DNA of 64,000 bases from Thalassovita aquimarina. Lineage in GTDB: Bacteria; Pseudomonadota; Alphaproteobacteria; Rhodobacterales; Rhodobacteraceae. Of the stretch, positions 33,045 to 48,725 are shown in pieces (within the stretch, counting starts at the first letter, position 1; every line of letters begins with the position of its first letter). The notes beneath the pieces are model-generated. The model ran no database searches. It saw only the letters and a list, made by a program, of their open reading frames with translations, and was not told the DNA's origin. Where the stretch lies: the NCBI RefSeq assembly GCF_018219815.1, contig NZ_JADMKU010000001.1, positions 248,001 to 312,000 of the forward strand. The letters run 5' to 3'. The position numbers were made by a program, and so were the translations under genes.

Positions 33045-33635
33045 ATGTTTGCGGTCCTAAAAACCGGCGGCAAGCAGTACAAGGTTCAGGCGGGCGATGT
33101 GCTCCGCGTTGAAAAGCTGGCTGCCGATGCAGGTGAGAAAATCCAATTCAACGAAATTCTGATGCTGGGTGGTGACGACATGGTCGTCGGCGCGCCGCTG
33201 GTCGAAGATGCCGCCGTTCAGGCCGAAGTCGTCGATCAGATCAAGGGCGAAAAGCTGATCCACTTCGTCAAGCGTCGCCGGAAGCACAGCTCGAAGCGCA
33301 CCAAGGGCCACCGTCAGCAGCTGACGCTGATCAAGGTCACCGATATCCTGGCTTCGGGCGCAGGCAAATCGGGCGTCAGGGCCGCCATCGGCGCAGGTTC
33401 GGTCGCAGCCGCACCGGCAGCAGCCAAGCCCGCCAAGAAAGCGGCCAAGGCAGAAGCGCCCGCCGCCGCAGGCGATGACCTGACCGCCATCACCGGTGTC
33501 GGCCCCGCCGCGGCCAAGAAGCTGGTCGAAGCCGGCATCACCACTTTCGCACAGCTGGCCGCTGTTGATGTCGACGCCGTTGACGTCAAAGTGAAACCCG
33601 AATGGGTTGAACAGGCCAAAGAGCTGGCTAAGTAA
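33045..33635 (+). CDS. rplU: 50S ribosomal protein L21 with C-terminal HhH extension
   Basis: The first 100 residues are a standard L21 (MFAVLKTGGKQYKVQAGDVL; KRRRKHSSKRTKGHRQQLT). The protein is 196 residues, about 90 longer than E. coli L21. The extra part has an Ala/Lys/Pro-rich linker and a helix-hairpin-helix-like unit (LTAITGVGPAAAKKLVEAGI) ending VEQAKELAK. L21 binds 23S rRNA near the L20 site in the large subunit. It is followed by rpmA after 21 bases. Confidence 0.96.
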   Translation: MFAVLKTGGKQYKVQAGDVLRVEKLAADAGEKIQFNEILMLGGDDMVVGAPLVEDAAVQAEVVDQIKGEKLIHFVKRRRKHSSKRTKGHRQQLTLIKVTDILASGAGKSGVRAAIGAGSVAAAPAAAKPAKKAAKAEAPAAAGDDLTAITGVGPAAAKKLVEAGITTFAQLAAVDVDAVDVKVKPEWVEQAKELAK

Positions 33636-33656
33636 CGCAGGTAAAGGAGACACCAG

Positions 33657-33926
33657 ATGGCACATAAGAAAGCTGGCGGTTCATCCCGTAACGGTCGCGA
33701 CTCAGCCGGTCGCCGCCTTGGCGTAAAGCTCTTCGGTGGCCAGGCGGCCATCCCGGGCAACATCATCGCACGTCAGCGCGGCACCAAGTGGTGGCCGGGC
33801 GAAGGCGTTGGCATGGGCAAGGATCACACCATCTTTGCGACCACCGAAGGCAAGGTAACTTTCCACAAGGGCCTCAAGGGCCGTACCTTCATTTCGGTCC
33901 TGCCAGTCGCGGAGGCAGCCGAGTAA
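33657..33926 (+). CDS. rpmA: 50S ribosomal protein L27
   Basis: This 89-residue protein begins [20 protein letters not shown], the family N-terminus that reaches toward the peptidyl-transferase centre. The conserved GVKLFGGQ and [10 protein letters not shown] segments follow. There is no Firmicutes-type N-terminal cleavage extension. AAGGAGA precedes the ATG. It forms a two-gene operon with rplU and is followed by a strong terminator. Confidence 0.97.
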   Translation: MAHKKAGGSSRNGRDSAGRRLGVKLFGGQAAIPGNIIARQRGTKWWPGEGVGMGKDHTIFATTEGKVTFHKGLKGRTFISVLPVAEAAE

Positions 33927-33952
33927 GCCGATCGTTTCTCGAGACGAAATAG

Positions 33953-33984
33953 GGGGATCGGCCGAAACGCCGGTCCCCTTTTTC
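33953..33984 (+). terminator. Rho-independent terminator of rplU-rpmA
   Basis: A ten-base-pair stem with one wobble pair (GGGGATCGGC with GCCGGTCCCC, loop CGAAAC) is followed by TTTTT, 27 bases past the rpmA stop. Confidence 0.88.
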
Positions 33985-34170
33985 GTTTTCGGATTCCAAG
34001 GCTGAAAGGGTTTCCGCTCGGATCGCTTTGACGCATGTCCGGCAGCCGATTTTTGTTTTGTTCGCACTATTGCCATCAGTTTGACATCCCGGCGGTGTAA
34101 CCTGCCGTTCCACCCGTAGGAGGAGGCGGGTTTCGGCAAGGGATACCACCGGTGAATTATTCGGAGGAGT

Positions 34171-34716
34171 ATGTTTATGATGCTCGAGACTGTGCCGCAG
34201 CAAGCGGTGATTGAAACGGACCGGTTCGATCTGCGCCCGCTGCGCAAATCTGACAAGGGCATGATCGAATTGCACGGCGGCGACCTGCGGGTTTCCCGCT
34301 TCACCCGTTCGATTCCTCACCCGCTGCCGCCGGGCGCGGCCGAGGCGTTCATCGCCCGCGCGCTGGCATCGGGCCGGACCGAAGACGTCTGGGCAATCGA
34401 TGGCACCAAGTCGCAGGGCAGCGAACTGATGGGGATCGTGTCGCTTGAACACATGGATCGCGACCAGTCGCAGATCGGCTACTGGGTGGCGCCGCCGCAT
34501 TGGAATACCGGCATCGCCTCAGAAGCGGTCACCGCCCTGATCGAGGCCAACCCGCAATCGTGCCAGACGCTTTTTGCCGAGGTGTTTCAGGACAATGCGG
34601 CCTCGGCCCGAGTGCTGACCAATTGCGGTTTCGAATATCTTGGCGACGCGGAAACATTTTCGGTCGCGCGTAATGCAAAGGTTGCGACCTGGACCTATAG
34701 TCGCAAACTGAATTAA
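34171..34716 (+). CDS. GNAT family N-acetyltransferase
   Basis: This 181-residue protein of the RimJ/RimL-like group starts with the typical IETDRFDLRPLRKSDKGMI strand-helix. It shows the acetyl-CoA region IGYWVAPPHWNTGIASEAV and the late ENAAS-like motif FQDNAASARVLTNCGFEYLG. It would transfer an acetyl group to a protein N-terminus or small amine; the target is unknown. GGAGG lies three bases before ATG 34171 and nine before ATG 34177, so either may be used. The gene is commonly placed between rpmA and obgE in Rhodobacterales. Confidence 0.9.
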   Translation: MFMMLETVPQQAVIETDRFDLRPLRKSDKGMIELHGGDLRVSRFTRSIPHPLPPGAAEAFIARALASGRTEDVWAIDGTKSQGSELMGIVSLEHMDRDQSQIGYWVAPPHWNTGIASEAVTALIEANPQSCQTLFAEVFQDNAASARVLTNCGFEYLGDAETFSVARNAKVATWTYSRKLN

Positions 34717-34755
34717 GCAAAGACCGGATTGAGCATCCCCCGGCCTTTGCGATAG

Positions 34756-36896
<2,141 letters not shown>

Positions 36897-36942
36897 CCGC
36901 GAATAGTGATATGAAAACGCGAAACTTCCGGGGGTCGAAAAC

Positions 36943-38202
36943 ATGAAAAACACGGACAACATTCCCGCCCTGATGGCCGATCTGGGCAAGCGCGCGAAAG
37001 CGGCTTCCGCCGAACTGGCCTTCGCCCCGGCCGAGGTCAAGCGTGCCGCGCTGGAAGCGGCGGCCGACGCGGTTTGGGCCAACCGGGCCGATATCGTCGC
37101 GGCCAACGAAAAGGACATGGCCTTCGGCATCGACAAGGGGCTGAACCCGGCCATGATGGACCGTCTGCTGCTGAACGAGGACCGCATTCAGGGCATCGTG
37201 AACGGATTGCGCGCGGTGGCGGCGCAGGACGATCCGGTGGGAGAGGTGATGACCGAATGGGACATGCCCTCGGGCCTGCATATCCGCCGCGTCCGCACGC
37301 CCCTAGGCGTCGTCGGCGTGATCTATGAAAGCCGCCCCAACGTGACCGCGGATGCCGGCGCGCTGTGCCTGAAATCGGGCAACGCGGTGATCCTGCGTGG
37401 CGGCTCGGAAAGCTTCCATTCTTCGCAGGCGATCCATGCCTGCCTGGTCGAGGGTCTGAAAGCGGCCGGTCTGCCCGAGGACGCGATTCAGCTGGTGCCG
37501 ACCCGCGACCGCGCAGCGGTACAGGAATTGCTGACCATGACCGATTATGTCGACGTGATCGTGCCGCGCGGCGGCAAGGGATTGGTCGGGCTGGTGCAGC
37601 GCGAAGCGCGGGTGCCGGTGTTCGCTCACCTGGAAGGCATCGTGCACATCTTCGTCGACAAGGCGGCCGATCCCGAAAAGGCGCTGCGCGTGGTGATGAA
37701 CGCCAAGACCCGACGCACCGGCATCTGCGGCGCCGCCGAATGCCTGCTGATCCACAAGGACATCGCCGAGACCCTGGGCGCCGACCTGATCCGCGCGCTG
37801 CTCGACGCAGGCGTCGAAGTGCGCGCCGAGGGCCTTTCGGTCGACGGCATCGTGCCCGCCACCGCCGAGGACTGGGGCAAGGAATTCCTCGACAGCATCA
37901 TCGCGGCCAAGGTTGTCGACGATCTCGATGCCGCGATCGATCACATCCGCACCTACAGTTCCAGCCACACTGACTGCATAATCACCGAGGATGATGCGGC
38001 AGCCGACAAGTTCTTCGAACGGCTCGACAGCGCGATCCTGATGCGCAACGCTTCGACCCAGTTCGCCGATGGCGGTGAATTCGGCATGGGCGCGGAAATC
38101 GGCATCGCGACGGGCAAGATGCACGCCCGCGGCCCGGTGGGCGCAACCCAACTGACCAGCTTCAAATACCTGGTCGAGGGCGACGGCACCACACGGCCCT
38201 GA
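36943..38202 (+). CDS. proA: Glutamate-5-semialdehyde dehydrogenase (gamma-glutamyl phosphate reductase)
   Basis: This 419-residue aldehyde-dehydrogenase-fold enzyme reduces glutamyl phosphate with NADPH. The active-site cysteine lies in [10 protein letters not shown], and [13 protein letters not shown] and [11 protein letters not shown] are conserved family segments. The length matches the family. It ends in a perfect palindrome (38194-38211) before the convergent chpT-like gene. Confidence 0.96.
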   Translation: MKNTDNIPALMADLGKRAKAASAELAFAPAEVKRAALEAAADAVWANRADIVAANEKDMAFGIDKGLNPAMMDRLLLNEDRIQGIVNGLRAVAAQDDPVGEVMTEWDMPSGLHIRRVRTPLGVVGVIYESRPNVTADAGALCLKSGNAVILRGGSESFHSSQAIHACLVEGLKAAGLPEDAIQLVPTRDRAAVQELLTMTDYVDVIVPRGGKGLVGLVQREARVPVFAHLEGIVHIFVDKAADPEKALRVVMNAKTRRTGICGAAECLLIHKDIAETLGADLIRALLDAGVEVRAEGLSVDGIVPATAEDWGKEFLDSIIAAKVVDDLDAAIDHIRTYSSSHTDCIITEDDAAADKFFERLDSAILMRNASTQFADGGEFGMGAEIGIATGKMHARGPVGATQLTSFKYLVEGDGTTRP

Positions 38203-38211
38203 TCAGGGCCG
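38194..38211. other. Palindrome between convergent proA and chpT-like genes
   Basis: CGGCCCTGATCAGGGCCG is a perfect 18-base palindrome overlapping the proA stop codon. As RNA it could form a six-to-seven-base-pair hairpin; no T-run follows, so it may be a weak or Rho-assisted terminator. Confidence 0.45.
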
Positions 38212-38225
38212 TCCGGCGGATCGTA

Positions 38226-38819
38226 TCAGAAAGAAATGCGGACCGAGGTTTCACCAGCCTCGGTCGTCAATGTGCGCCCCAGCCGTGGCAGGGCGTCATG
38301 TAGCAGGGCGAACTGCACCCTGTCGGCACCGATTTCGCCATCCTCGTCGGCGCCGTGCCACAGCCTGTCGTCCCACCTGATCCTTTGTCCCGTGCCCCGC
38401 AGATGCCAGCGGCCGTCCTGTACGGTGACGGTGACGCTGCCCCCCAGTGGCAACGCGGTTTCAAGACACATCAACCCGAGGAACACCAACTGCAATTCGC
38501 TGCGGGTGCAGCTGCCCCCGGCCTGCCAGACATGGGCAACGCGGCCGTCACGGGCGATGTCTGTCAGGATTGAGGTGATTTCGCCTGCACCGACCTGCTG
38601 GATATCGGACGCCAGGCCAAAGGCGATCCGGTAAAACCGGATCCGGGCGCTGGCATGGTGCAGGCTTTGCGCGATCAGCGCCAGTTCCGGGGTGTCGGCG
38701 AGCTCCGCCTGCATCTGAATCAGTTCCAACCCGTTACCGATCGCCCCGATCGGGCTGATCAGATCGTGGCAGATGCGGGACCCTATCAGCTGGGCCAGTC
38801 TTTGATTAGTATGCCCCAT
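38226..38819 (-). CDS. chpT: Histidine phosphotransferase, ChpT family
   Basis: This 197-residue protein resembles a histidine kinase lacking ATP catalysis. It has a DHp-like helix with His18 in SRICHDLISPIGAIGN, and a degenerate ATPase-like domain. ChpT carries phosphate from CckA to CtrA and CpdR. The start at 38819 has GGAGG four bases ahead. Its likely target CtrA is encoded at 42421. It diverges from the DUF3553 gene by 26 bases. Confidence 0.85.
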   Translation of the reverse strand: MGHTNQRLAQLIGSRICHDLISPIGAIGNGLELIQMQAELADTPELALIAQSLHHASARIRFYRIAFGLASDIQQVGAGEITSILTDIARDGRVAHVWQAGGSCTRSELQLVFLGLMCLETALPLGGSVTVTVQDGRWHLRGTGQRIRWDDRLWHGADEDGEIGADRVQFALLHDALPRLGRTLTTEAGETSVRISF

Positions 38820-38845
38820 AGAATCCTCCAAGGGTGGCAAAGATC

Positions 38846-39028
38846 ATGACCAATCTGAACTCGTTCCTCGAACCCGGCATGCTGGTGCGCAACCCGGCGC
38901 AGCCCGACTGGGGCATCGGACAGGTGCAGTCCAATATCGGCGGCAAGGTCACGGTGAATTTCCGCGAGGCGGGAAAGGTGGTCATTGATGGTACACGCGT
39001 CGAACTGATGCCGGTCTTTGATGAATAA
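38846..39028 (+). CDS. DUF3553 protein
   Basis: This 60-residue protein has the compact SH3-like beta pattern of DUF3553 (GMLVRNPAQPDWGIGQVQS, then VTVNFREAGKVVI). Similar domains occur as tails on UvrD-type helicases, suggesting a DNA/RNA or protein-binding role. GGTGG eight bases ahead supports the ATG at 38846. Its divergent position from chpT is common in Rhodobacterales. Confidence 0.85.
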   Translation: MTNLNSFLEPGMLVRNPAQPDWGIGQVQSNIGGKVTVNFREAGKVVIDGTRVELMPVFDE

Positions 39029-39160
39029 AAATGGTTGTTAAGCCTTTAATGCGACCATAAAGGGAATCGCGCTCGCGCAAAGCGCGAAACCGTCCGCATG
39101 GTTGCCAATCGGCGACCGCTTGCCTAAAACCCCGGAAAAACGAGGGATTGGAAAGACCTT

Positions 39161-39940
39161 ATGGCCATGAGCACGCCGCAATTTTCCGTGAAACTGGCGG
39201 AAAGCGAGGCCGAATTGCAAGCGGCGCAGCGGCTTCGCTACCAGGTCTTTGTCGAGGAACTCGGCGCTGGTGGCGCGCTTGTCGACCATGAAAACCGGCT
39301 GGAAAAAGACCGTTTCGATCCCTATTTCGACCACCTGATCCTGATCGACGAGGACCGGCAGGGCGGCGTGATGGAACAGGTGGTGGGCGTTTATCGGCTG
39401 TTGCGCGACGATCAGGCCCGCGCGGTGGGGCAGTTCTATTCCGAGGACGAATACGATCTGAGCGTACTGAAGGACAGCGGCCGCAAGCTGCTGGAACTGG
39501 GCCGGTCCTGCCTGCATCCCGATTATCGTGGCGGCGCTGCGATGTATCACCTTTGGAACGCCTTGGCGGCTTACGTGTTCGAGCACGACATCGAGGTTCT
39601 GTTCGGCGTCGCCAGTTTCCATGGCACCGATCTTCAGGCCTTGGCGCAGCCGCTGTCGATGCTGTATCACAACCACCTCGCGCCGCCGGACCTGCGGGTG
39701 CGGGCGCAGCCCGACCATTATGCCGACATGAACCGTGTCCCCAAGGATCGACTGGACCGGCGCGCGGCGATGGTTCAGGTGCCGGCGCTGATCAAGGCCT
39801 ATCTGCGGCTTGGCGGCTTCGTCGGCGACGGCGCATTCATCGACCATGATTTCAACACCACCGACGTGTGCCTGATCATGGATACGCAGCGCCTGAATGA
39901 GAAGCAAAAAAGTATTTACACGAAAGATGTTGCGCGGTGA
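39161..39940 (+). CDS. olsB: L-ornithine N-alpha-acyltransferase OlsB
   Basis: This 259-residue GNAT-like enzyme joins a 3-hydroxyacyl group from ACP to ornithine, giving lyso-ornithine lipid. The family pattern RLRYQVFVEELG, ELGRSCLHPDYRGGAAMYHLW and FGVASFHGTD is clear. ATG 39167 is an alternative start. It overlaps olsA by four bases, so both acylation steps are coupled. Ornithine lipid is a phosphorus-free membrane lipid, useful under phosphate limitation. Confidence 0.92.
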   Translation: MAMSTPQFSVKLAESEAELQAAQRLRYQVFVEELGAGGALVDHENRLEKDRFDPYFDHLILIDEDRQGGVMEQVVGVYRLLRDDQARAVGQFYSEDEYDLSVLKDSGRKLLELGRSCLHPDYRGGAAMYHLWNALAAYVFEHDIEVLFGVASFHGTDLQALAQPLSMLYHNHLAPPDLRVRAQPDHYADMNRVPKDRLDRRAAMVQVPALIKAYLRLGGFVGDGAFIDHDFNTTDVCLIMDTQRLNEKQKSIYTKDVAR

Positions 39941-40767
39941 ACATTATGTGGGAAATGCCGCCGGAACCGGCGCCTGATCCGATTTCGCCGCTCGGGTGGA
40001 TCCGGGTCGCCCTGCGCGGTAGCGTGCTGGCGCTGCTGGTCTTTGGAGGTCTGTTGATCCTGCTGCTGGTGCGGCTTGTCGAACGCCCGGTCTTCGGCCT
40101 GCAACGCCCGATCACGCCGCACATCACCCAGTTTGTCTGCCGCAACGCCTTCCGCATCCTTGGAATGCGCTTCCTCACTCATGGTCAGCGGATGGAACTG
40201 CGCGGCGCGGTGGTGGCGAACCATTCGTCATGGCTCGACATCTTCACGCTGAATGCCCGCAAGCGGATTTATTTCGTTTCGAAATCCGAGGTCGCCGGCT
40301 GGCCCGGCATCGGCTGGCTGGCCCGCGCGACCGGAACGGTGTTCATCAACCGCAACCGGAACGAGGCGAAGGTTCAGCAAAAGGTCTTCGAGGACCGCTT
40401 GCTGGCGGGCCACAAGCTGCTGTTCTTCCCGGAGGGCACCTCGACCGATGGGATGGTGGTTTTGCCCTTCAAATCAACGCTGTTCCAGGCGTTCTTCAGC
40501 GATCACCTGCGCCATGAAATGCATATCCAGCCGGTGACCGTGGTGTACCGCGCGCCCGAGGGCGCCGACGAACGCTTCTATGGCTGGTGGGGCGAGATGG
40601 ATTTCGGCTCGCATCTGCTGAAGGTGCTGGCGGCCCCGAAACAGGGTTCGGTCGAGGTCATCTACCACGAACCGGTTCGGGTCGATGATTTCCCGAACCG
40701 CAAAACGCTTGCCGTCCATGTCGAACAGGTGGTGCGGTCGGGCATGCCGCCCGAACGCCGGGACTAG
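39937..40767 (+). CDS. olsA: Lyso-ornithine lipid O-acyltransferase OlsA (PlsC family)
   Basis: This 276-residue membrane-bound acyltransferase has one N-terminal hydrophobic helix (about 28-50), the catalytic His-X4-Asp motif in NHSSWLDIF, and FPEGTSTDG. It adds the second acyl chain to lyso-ornithine lipid and may also act on lysophosphatidate. The start is GTG in a GTGA overlap with olsB; ATG 39946 is an alternative. It ends seven bases before the convergent mnmA. Confidence 0.92.
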   Translation: MNIMWEMPPEPAPDPISPLGWIRVALRGSVLALLVFGGLLILLLVRLVERPVFGLQRPITPHITQFVCRNAFRILGMRFLTHGQRMELRGAVVANHSSWLDIFTLNARKRIYFVSKSEVAGWPGIGWLARATGTVFINRNRNEAKVQQKVFEDRLLAGHKLLFFPEGTSTDGMVVLPFKSTLFQAFFSDHLRHEMHIQPVTVVYRAPEGADERFYGWWGEMDFGSHLLKVLAAPKQGSVEVIYHEPVRVDDFPNRKTLAVHVEQVVRSGMPPERRD

Positions 40768-40774
40768 CCGGCGT

Positions 40775-41914
40775 TCAGCCCTTCCAGATCCAGCCGCCGC
40801 CGAAAATGCGGCTGCCTTCGCTTTCGTAGAACACGCAGGCCTGGCCGGGCGAAACGCCTTCTTCCGGGGTCAGCAGTTCGACTTCGGCCGTCGTGGGCGA
40901 CAGCGGCCGGATGATCGCTTCGCGCGGCGGTCGGGTGGACCGGACCTTGACCTTCAGGTGCCATTCGGGGCGGCTGTCGAACGGTTCGTCCCCCAACCAG
41001 TTAATTTCGCGCACCGGCACCGTGCGGGTGGCCAGCATGTCCTTCGGGCCGACCACGACCTGATGCTTGTCGACGTCCAGTTTCACCACGTAAAGCGGCT
41101 CATCCAGCCCGCCGATGCCAAGCCCGCGGCGCTGACCAATGGTGTAATGGATCACGCCCTTGTGGGTGCCCAGAACCCGGCCGTCCGCATGTACGATCTC
41201 GCCCGGTTCGGCGGCGCCGGGGCGCAGTTTCTCGATCACGCTGGCATAGTTGCCGTCGGGCACGAAGCAGATGTCCTGACTGTCGGGCTTGTCAGCTACC
41301 GACAGCCCGTATTTCGCCGCCAGCGCCCGGGTGGCATCCTTCGAGGGCAGATGCCCCAGCGGGAACCGCAGGTAATCGAGCTGTTCCGGCGTGGTCGAGA
41401 ACAGGAAATAGCTCTGGTCGCGATTGGCGTCCTCGGCGCTGTGCAGTTCCGGACCGTTCGGGCCCATCTTGCGCTGGATGTAATGGCCGGTGGCCATGCA
41501 GTCGGCCTCAAGATCCTTGGCGGTTTCCAGCAGGTCCTTGAACTTCACCCGCTCGTTGCAGCGGATGCAGGGCACCGGGGTCGCGCCGGAGAGGTAGCTG
41601 TCGGCGAATTCGTCGATCACCGCGTCCTGGAAGATGTTTTCGTAATCCAGCACGTAATGCGGGAAACCCATTTCCTCGGCCACCCGGCGGGCATCGTGGA
41701 TGTCGATGCCGGCGCAGCAGGCGCCCTTCTTGGCCAGGGCCGCGCCGTGATCGTAAAGCTGCAGCGTCACGCCGACCACGTCATAGCCTTCCTCGGCCAG
41801 TTGCGCGGCGACCACGGAACTGTCCACGCCGCCGGACATGGCGACCACAACCCGAGTTTCCGACGGGGATTTGGCAAAGCCAAGCGAATTCAGGTTTGTG
41901 CTGTCGTCCAACAT
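40775..41914 (-). CDS. mnmA: tRNA-specific 2-thiouridylase MnmA
   Basis: This 379-residue enzyme thiolates U34 of tRNA Glu, Gln and Lys. The PP-loop SGGVDSSV, the catalytic cysteine in [11 protein letters not shown] and the second in [10 protein letters not shown] are present. An additional [12 protein letters not shown] is conserved in this family. The start at 41914 has AAGGA eight bases ahead. The opposite side of its promoter region leads to sciP. Confidence 0.95.
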   Translation of the reverse strand: MLDDSTNLNSLGFAKSPSETRVVVAMSGGVDSSVVAAQLAEEGYDVVGVTLQLYDHGAALAKKGACCAGIDIHDARRVAEEMGFPHYVLDYENIFQDAVIDEFADSYLSGATPVPCIRCNERVKFKDLLETAKDLEADCMATGHYIQRKMGPNGPELHSAEDANRDQSYFLFSTTPEQLDYLRFPLGHLPSKDATRALAAKYGLSVADKPDSQDICFVPDGNYASVIEKLRPGAAEPGEIVHADGRVLGTHKGVIHYTIGQRRGLGIGGLDEPLYVVKLDVDKHQVVVGPKDMLATRTVPVREINWLGDEPFDSRPEWHLKVKVRSTRPPREAIIRPLSPTTAEVELLTPEEGVSPGQACVFYESEGSRIFGGGWIWKG

Positions 41915-41936
41915 ACGCGCGGTTCCTTTGGAAAGT

Positions 41937-41958
41937 CTGCAATATAGGAAAATTGCAG
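41937..41958. promoter_or_regulatory. Inverted repeat in the mnmA-sciP divergent region
   Basis: CTGCAAT (41937-41943) and ATTGCAG (41952-41958) are perfect inverted arms eight bases apart. On the minus strand a TATATT -10-like box for mnmA overlaps it. It could be an operator for mnmA; the regulator is unknown. Confidence 0.4.
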
Positions 41959-42036
41959 ATACTCTCAAGGGCTGCTTTCACTTCCCGTTAAACCTCGGGC
42001 GTAACACTGCCGTTCATATCTTGAAGGAGCAGGGCG

Positions 42037-42315
42037 ATGTATTTGAAGAAAGTGGAAGGACCGCGCGCCGTGAAACTTCCCGACGGGACAGTAATGACAC
42101 AGGCGGATCTGCCATCGGCGAAAACCCGCCGCTGGGTGGCCAGCCGCAAGGCGGCGGTGGTCCGGGGGGTGGATTTCGGGCTGATTTCAAAGGAAGACGC
42201 GTTGAAGCGCTATGCGCTGAGCGAAGAGGAATTCCAGGAATGGAAGGCGGCGCTGTCGACCCATGGCGAAAAAGCGCTCAAAGTGACCGCACTAAAGGAT
42301 TACAGACATCCATAG
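42037..42315 (+). CDS. sciP: CtrA inhibitor SciP
   Basis: This 92-residue protein (former DUF1153) has a helix-turn-helix pattern (TRRWVASRKAAVVRGVDFG, then ALKRYALSEEEFQEWKAAL). In Caulobacter SciP blocks CtrA-dependent transcription, by binding CtrA and DNA. GGAGCAGGGCG precedes the ATG. It lies 105 bases upstream of ctrA on the same strand, the arrangement seen in Rhodobacter capsulatus, where both control gene-transfer-agent and motility genes. Confidence 0.93.
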   Translation: MYLKKVEGPRAVKLPDGTVMTQADLPSAKTRRWVASRKAAVVRGVDFGLISKEDALKRYALSEEEFQEWKAALSTHGEKALKVTALKDYRHP

Positions 42316-42354
42316 GTAGATTTTCATCATCGGATAATCTGTGATAACGTGTGG

Positions 42355-42378
42355 TTAACCTTTTTTGTTCACCGTTAA
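42355..42378 (+). promoter_or_regulatory. Candidate CtrA half-sites upstream of ctrA
   Basis: TTAACC (42355-42360) and a second TTAA (42375-42378) are 20 bases apart, 40-65 bases before the ctrA start. The spacing differs from the full TTAA-N7-TTAA site, so these would be two half-sites suited to autoregulation. Confidence 0.45.
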
Positions 42379-42420
42379 TTCCAGCACGACCTGTTTCACT
42401 GCCGATCATGGAGATTCGTA

Positions 42421-43137
42421 ATGCGTATTTTGTTGGTTGAAGACGACCCCACCACGTCGAAAAGCATCGAAATGATGCTGACTCACGCCAACCTGAATGT
42501 CTACACGACCAATCTCGGCGAAGAGGGAATCGATCTGGCCAAGCTCTATGATTACGATCTCATTCTTCTCGATCTCGGGCTGCCCGACATGAACGGTCAT
42601 GATGTGCTGAAGCAGCTGCGCCGGGCGCGGGTGGATACGCCCATCCTGATTCTGTCGGGCGCCGATGACATGAAAAGCAAGCTGAAGGGATTCGGCTTTG
42701 GCGCCGACGACTACCTGACCAAGCCGTTTCACCGCGAAGAACTGGTGGCGCGCATCCACGCCATCATCCGCCGGTCCAAGGGGCATTCGCAATCGGTGAT
42801 CCGCACAGGAAAGATCGTCGTGAACCTCGACGCCAAAACGGTGGAGGTCGGTGGCAAGACGGCGCATTTGACCGGCAAGGAATACCAGATGCTGGAACTG
42901 CTGTCGCTGCGCAAGGGCACGACGCTGACCAAGGAAATGTTTCTCAATCACCTCTATGGCGGCATGGACGAACCGGAACTGAAAATCATCGACGTTTTCA
43001 TTTGCAAGCTGCGCAAGAAACTCAGCAACGCCACCGGCGGCGAGAACTATATCGAAACCGTCTGGGGCCGCGGCTATGTGCTGCGCGATCCCGAACCGGT
43101 TAGTGCCGCGGATGAATACGTTGCCGTCAGCGCCTGA
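42421..43137 (+). CDS. ctrA: Cell-cycle response regulator CtrA
   Basis: This 238-residue OmpR-type regulator has a receiver ([18 protein letters not shown]; Asp51 in [11 protein letters not shown], the same number as in Caulobacter CtrA; Lys in LTKPF) and a winged-helix domain ([28 protein letters not shown]-like ICKLRKKL). In alphaproteobacteria CtrA is phosphorylated through CckA-ChpT. In Rhodobacterales it controls motility and gene-transfer agents and is not always essential. sciP and a chpT-like gene lie nearby. Confidence 0.97.
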   Translation: MRILLVEDDPTTSKSIEMMLTHANLNVYTTNLGEEGIDLAKLYDYDLILLDLGLPDMNGHDVLKQLRRARVDTPILILSGADDMKSKLKGFGFGADDYLTKPFHREELVARIHAIIRRSKGHSQSVIRTGKIVVNLDAKTVEVGGKTAHLTGKEYQMLELLSLRKGTTLTKEMFLNHLYGGMDEPELKIIDVFICKLRKKLSNATGGENYIETVWGRGYVLRDPEPVSAADEYVAVSA

Positions 43138-43144
43138 AAACTGA

Positions 43145-47712
<4,568 letters not shown>

Positions 47713-47866
47713 CGCTTCCCGCTCTCATTCCAGCGCGGCTCTGGGTGGAACGGATTCCTCCCGATATTCCCGCATGTTCGCAAATGTTCTCAAAAAGTTC
47801 TTTACTCGACTCGGGTGATGTGAGAACAAAGAGGCAACAAAAGATTTGCAGCAGGAGAACCGCCCC

Positions 47867-47989
47867 ATGTTTCGCGAAATCAAATCCATCATCGACCGGT
47901 CGCAGGACACGCTTCTGGCTGATGCCATCGGTGCGGCGGCCCTGATCACCATGTTCATGATCGGCCTGTACCTGCCGCTGCTTGCCTGA
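47867..47989 (+). CDS. Small single-pass membrane protein of 40 residues
   Basis: The frame MFREIKSIIDRSQDTLLADA is followed by one hydrophobic helix (IGAAALITMFMIGLYLPLLA) running to the C-terminus. GGAG stands about nine bases before the ATG, and a strong terminator follows 140 bases later. It is too short for routine gene finders. The amphipathic head plus one membrane helix resembles small regulatory membrane proteins. The function is unknown and expression is untested. Confidence 0.65.
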   Translation: MFREIKSIIDRSQDTLLADAIGAAALITMFMIGLYLPLLA

Positions 47990-48131
47990 GTTTCTGCCTG
48001 CACAGGTCCGCCCGGCACCGTCTGCCGTATCCTTCCCCAGGATGCGATCGTGACACTGCCTGTCCCACGTCACCGGGAATGCCTTTCCCCCATGACGGGA
48101 TGCCGGAACCGCATCGGACCCATGCAACCTT

Positions 48132-48170
48132 GCCGCCGCCGCCCGACCGGGTGCGCGGCGGCTCTTTTTC
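48132..48170 (+). terminator. Rho-independent terminator downstream of recG and the small membrane gene
   Basis: GCCGCCGC (48132-48139) pairs with GCGGCGGC (48155-48162), with a partly paired 15-base loop, and is followed by TCTTTTTC. It should end + strand transcription before the convergent scaffold gene. Confidence 0.8.
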
Positions 48171-48203
48171 AGGAACACTCAGTGGGGAAGATACGCCCCC
48201 GCC

Positions 48204-48659
48204 TTAGGCGCAGTTGCTGGCATCCAGCGCCTGATCGAACGCATCGAGAGAGGCCTCCAGCGTAAGCATGATCGAGGCATGGCGGTTCTTGTACTCGCGT
48301 GCCGGGCGCAGAACTTCCAGACCGTCAAACGGCGCCGCCGGGGTGGGGCCGTCGGATTTCAGCATCGCCTTGAGTTCGTCACGCGCCTGTTCGATTTGAT
48401 CGCGGGTGCAGCCCAGAATATTGGCGCCGACCACGGAGGCGGCGGCCTGCCCCAGGGCGCAGGCCTTCACGTCCTGGCCGAACCGGTCGACCTTGCCGTC
48501 CTTGAGCGCGATGTCCACCGTTACCGTGGACCCGCAGAGCGGCGACCGGCGCTTGGCCGTTGCATCGGGATTTTCGAGCCGGTCGGTATTCGGAATATCG
48601 GCGGCCAGTTCGAGAATCCGCGCCGAATAGAGTTTGATCAGGTCGCTGTTTTCGCTCAT
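48204..48659 (-). CDS. Iron-sulfur cluster assembly scaffold protein (NifU N-terminal/IscU-like)
   Basis: This 151-residue protein has the IscU-type cysteine positions in SPLCGSTVTVDIAL and VKACALGQAAASV, and a third cysteine at the very C-terminus (SNCA). The start MSENSD at 48659 is chosen over an upstream ATG. It would hold a nascent [2Fe-2S] cluster for transfer, probably with the SUF system. It diverges from hisI by 66 bases, a common neighbour in Rhodobacterales. Confidence 0.85.
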   Translation of the reverse strand: MSENSDLIKLYSARILELAADIPNTDRLENPDATAKRRSPLCGSTVTVDIALKDGKVDRFGQDVKACALGQAAASVVGANILGCTRDQIEQARDELKAMLKSDGPTPAAPFDGLEVLRPAREYKNRHASIMLTLEASLDAFDQALDASNCA

Positions 48660-48725
48660 GGCTTTTCCTTTCGGCAGGTTCCCCATAAATAAGATCATGA
48701 CCCGCAGATGCAAAAGGTTTTTGCC

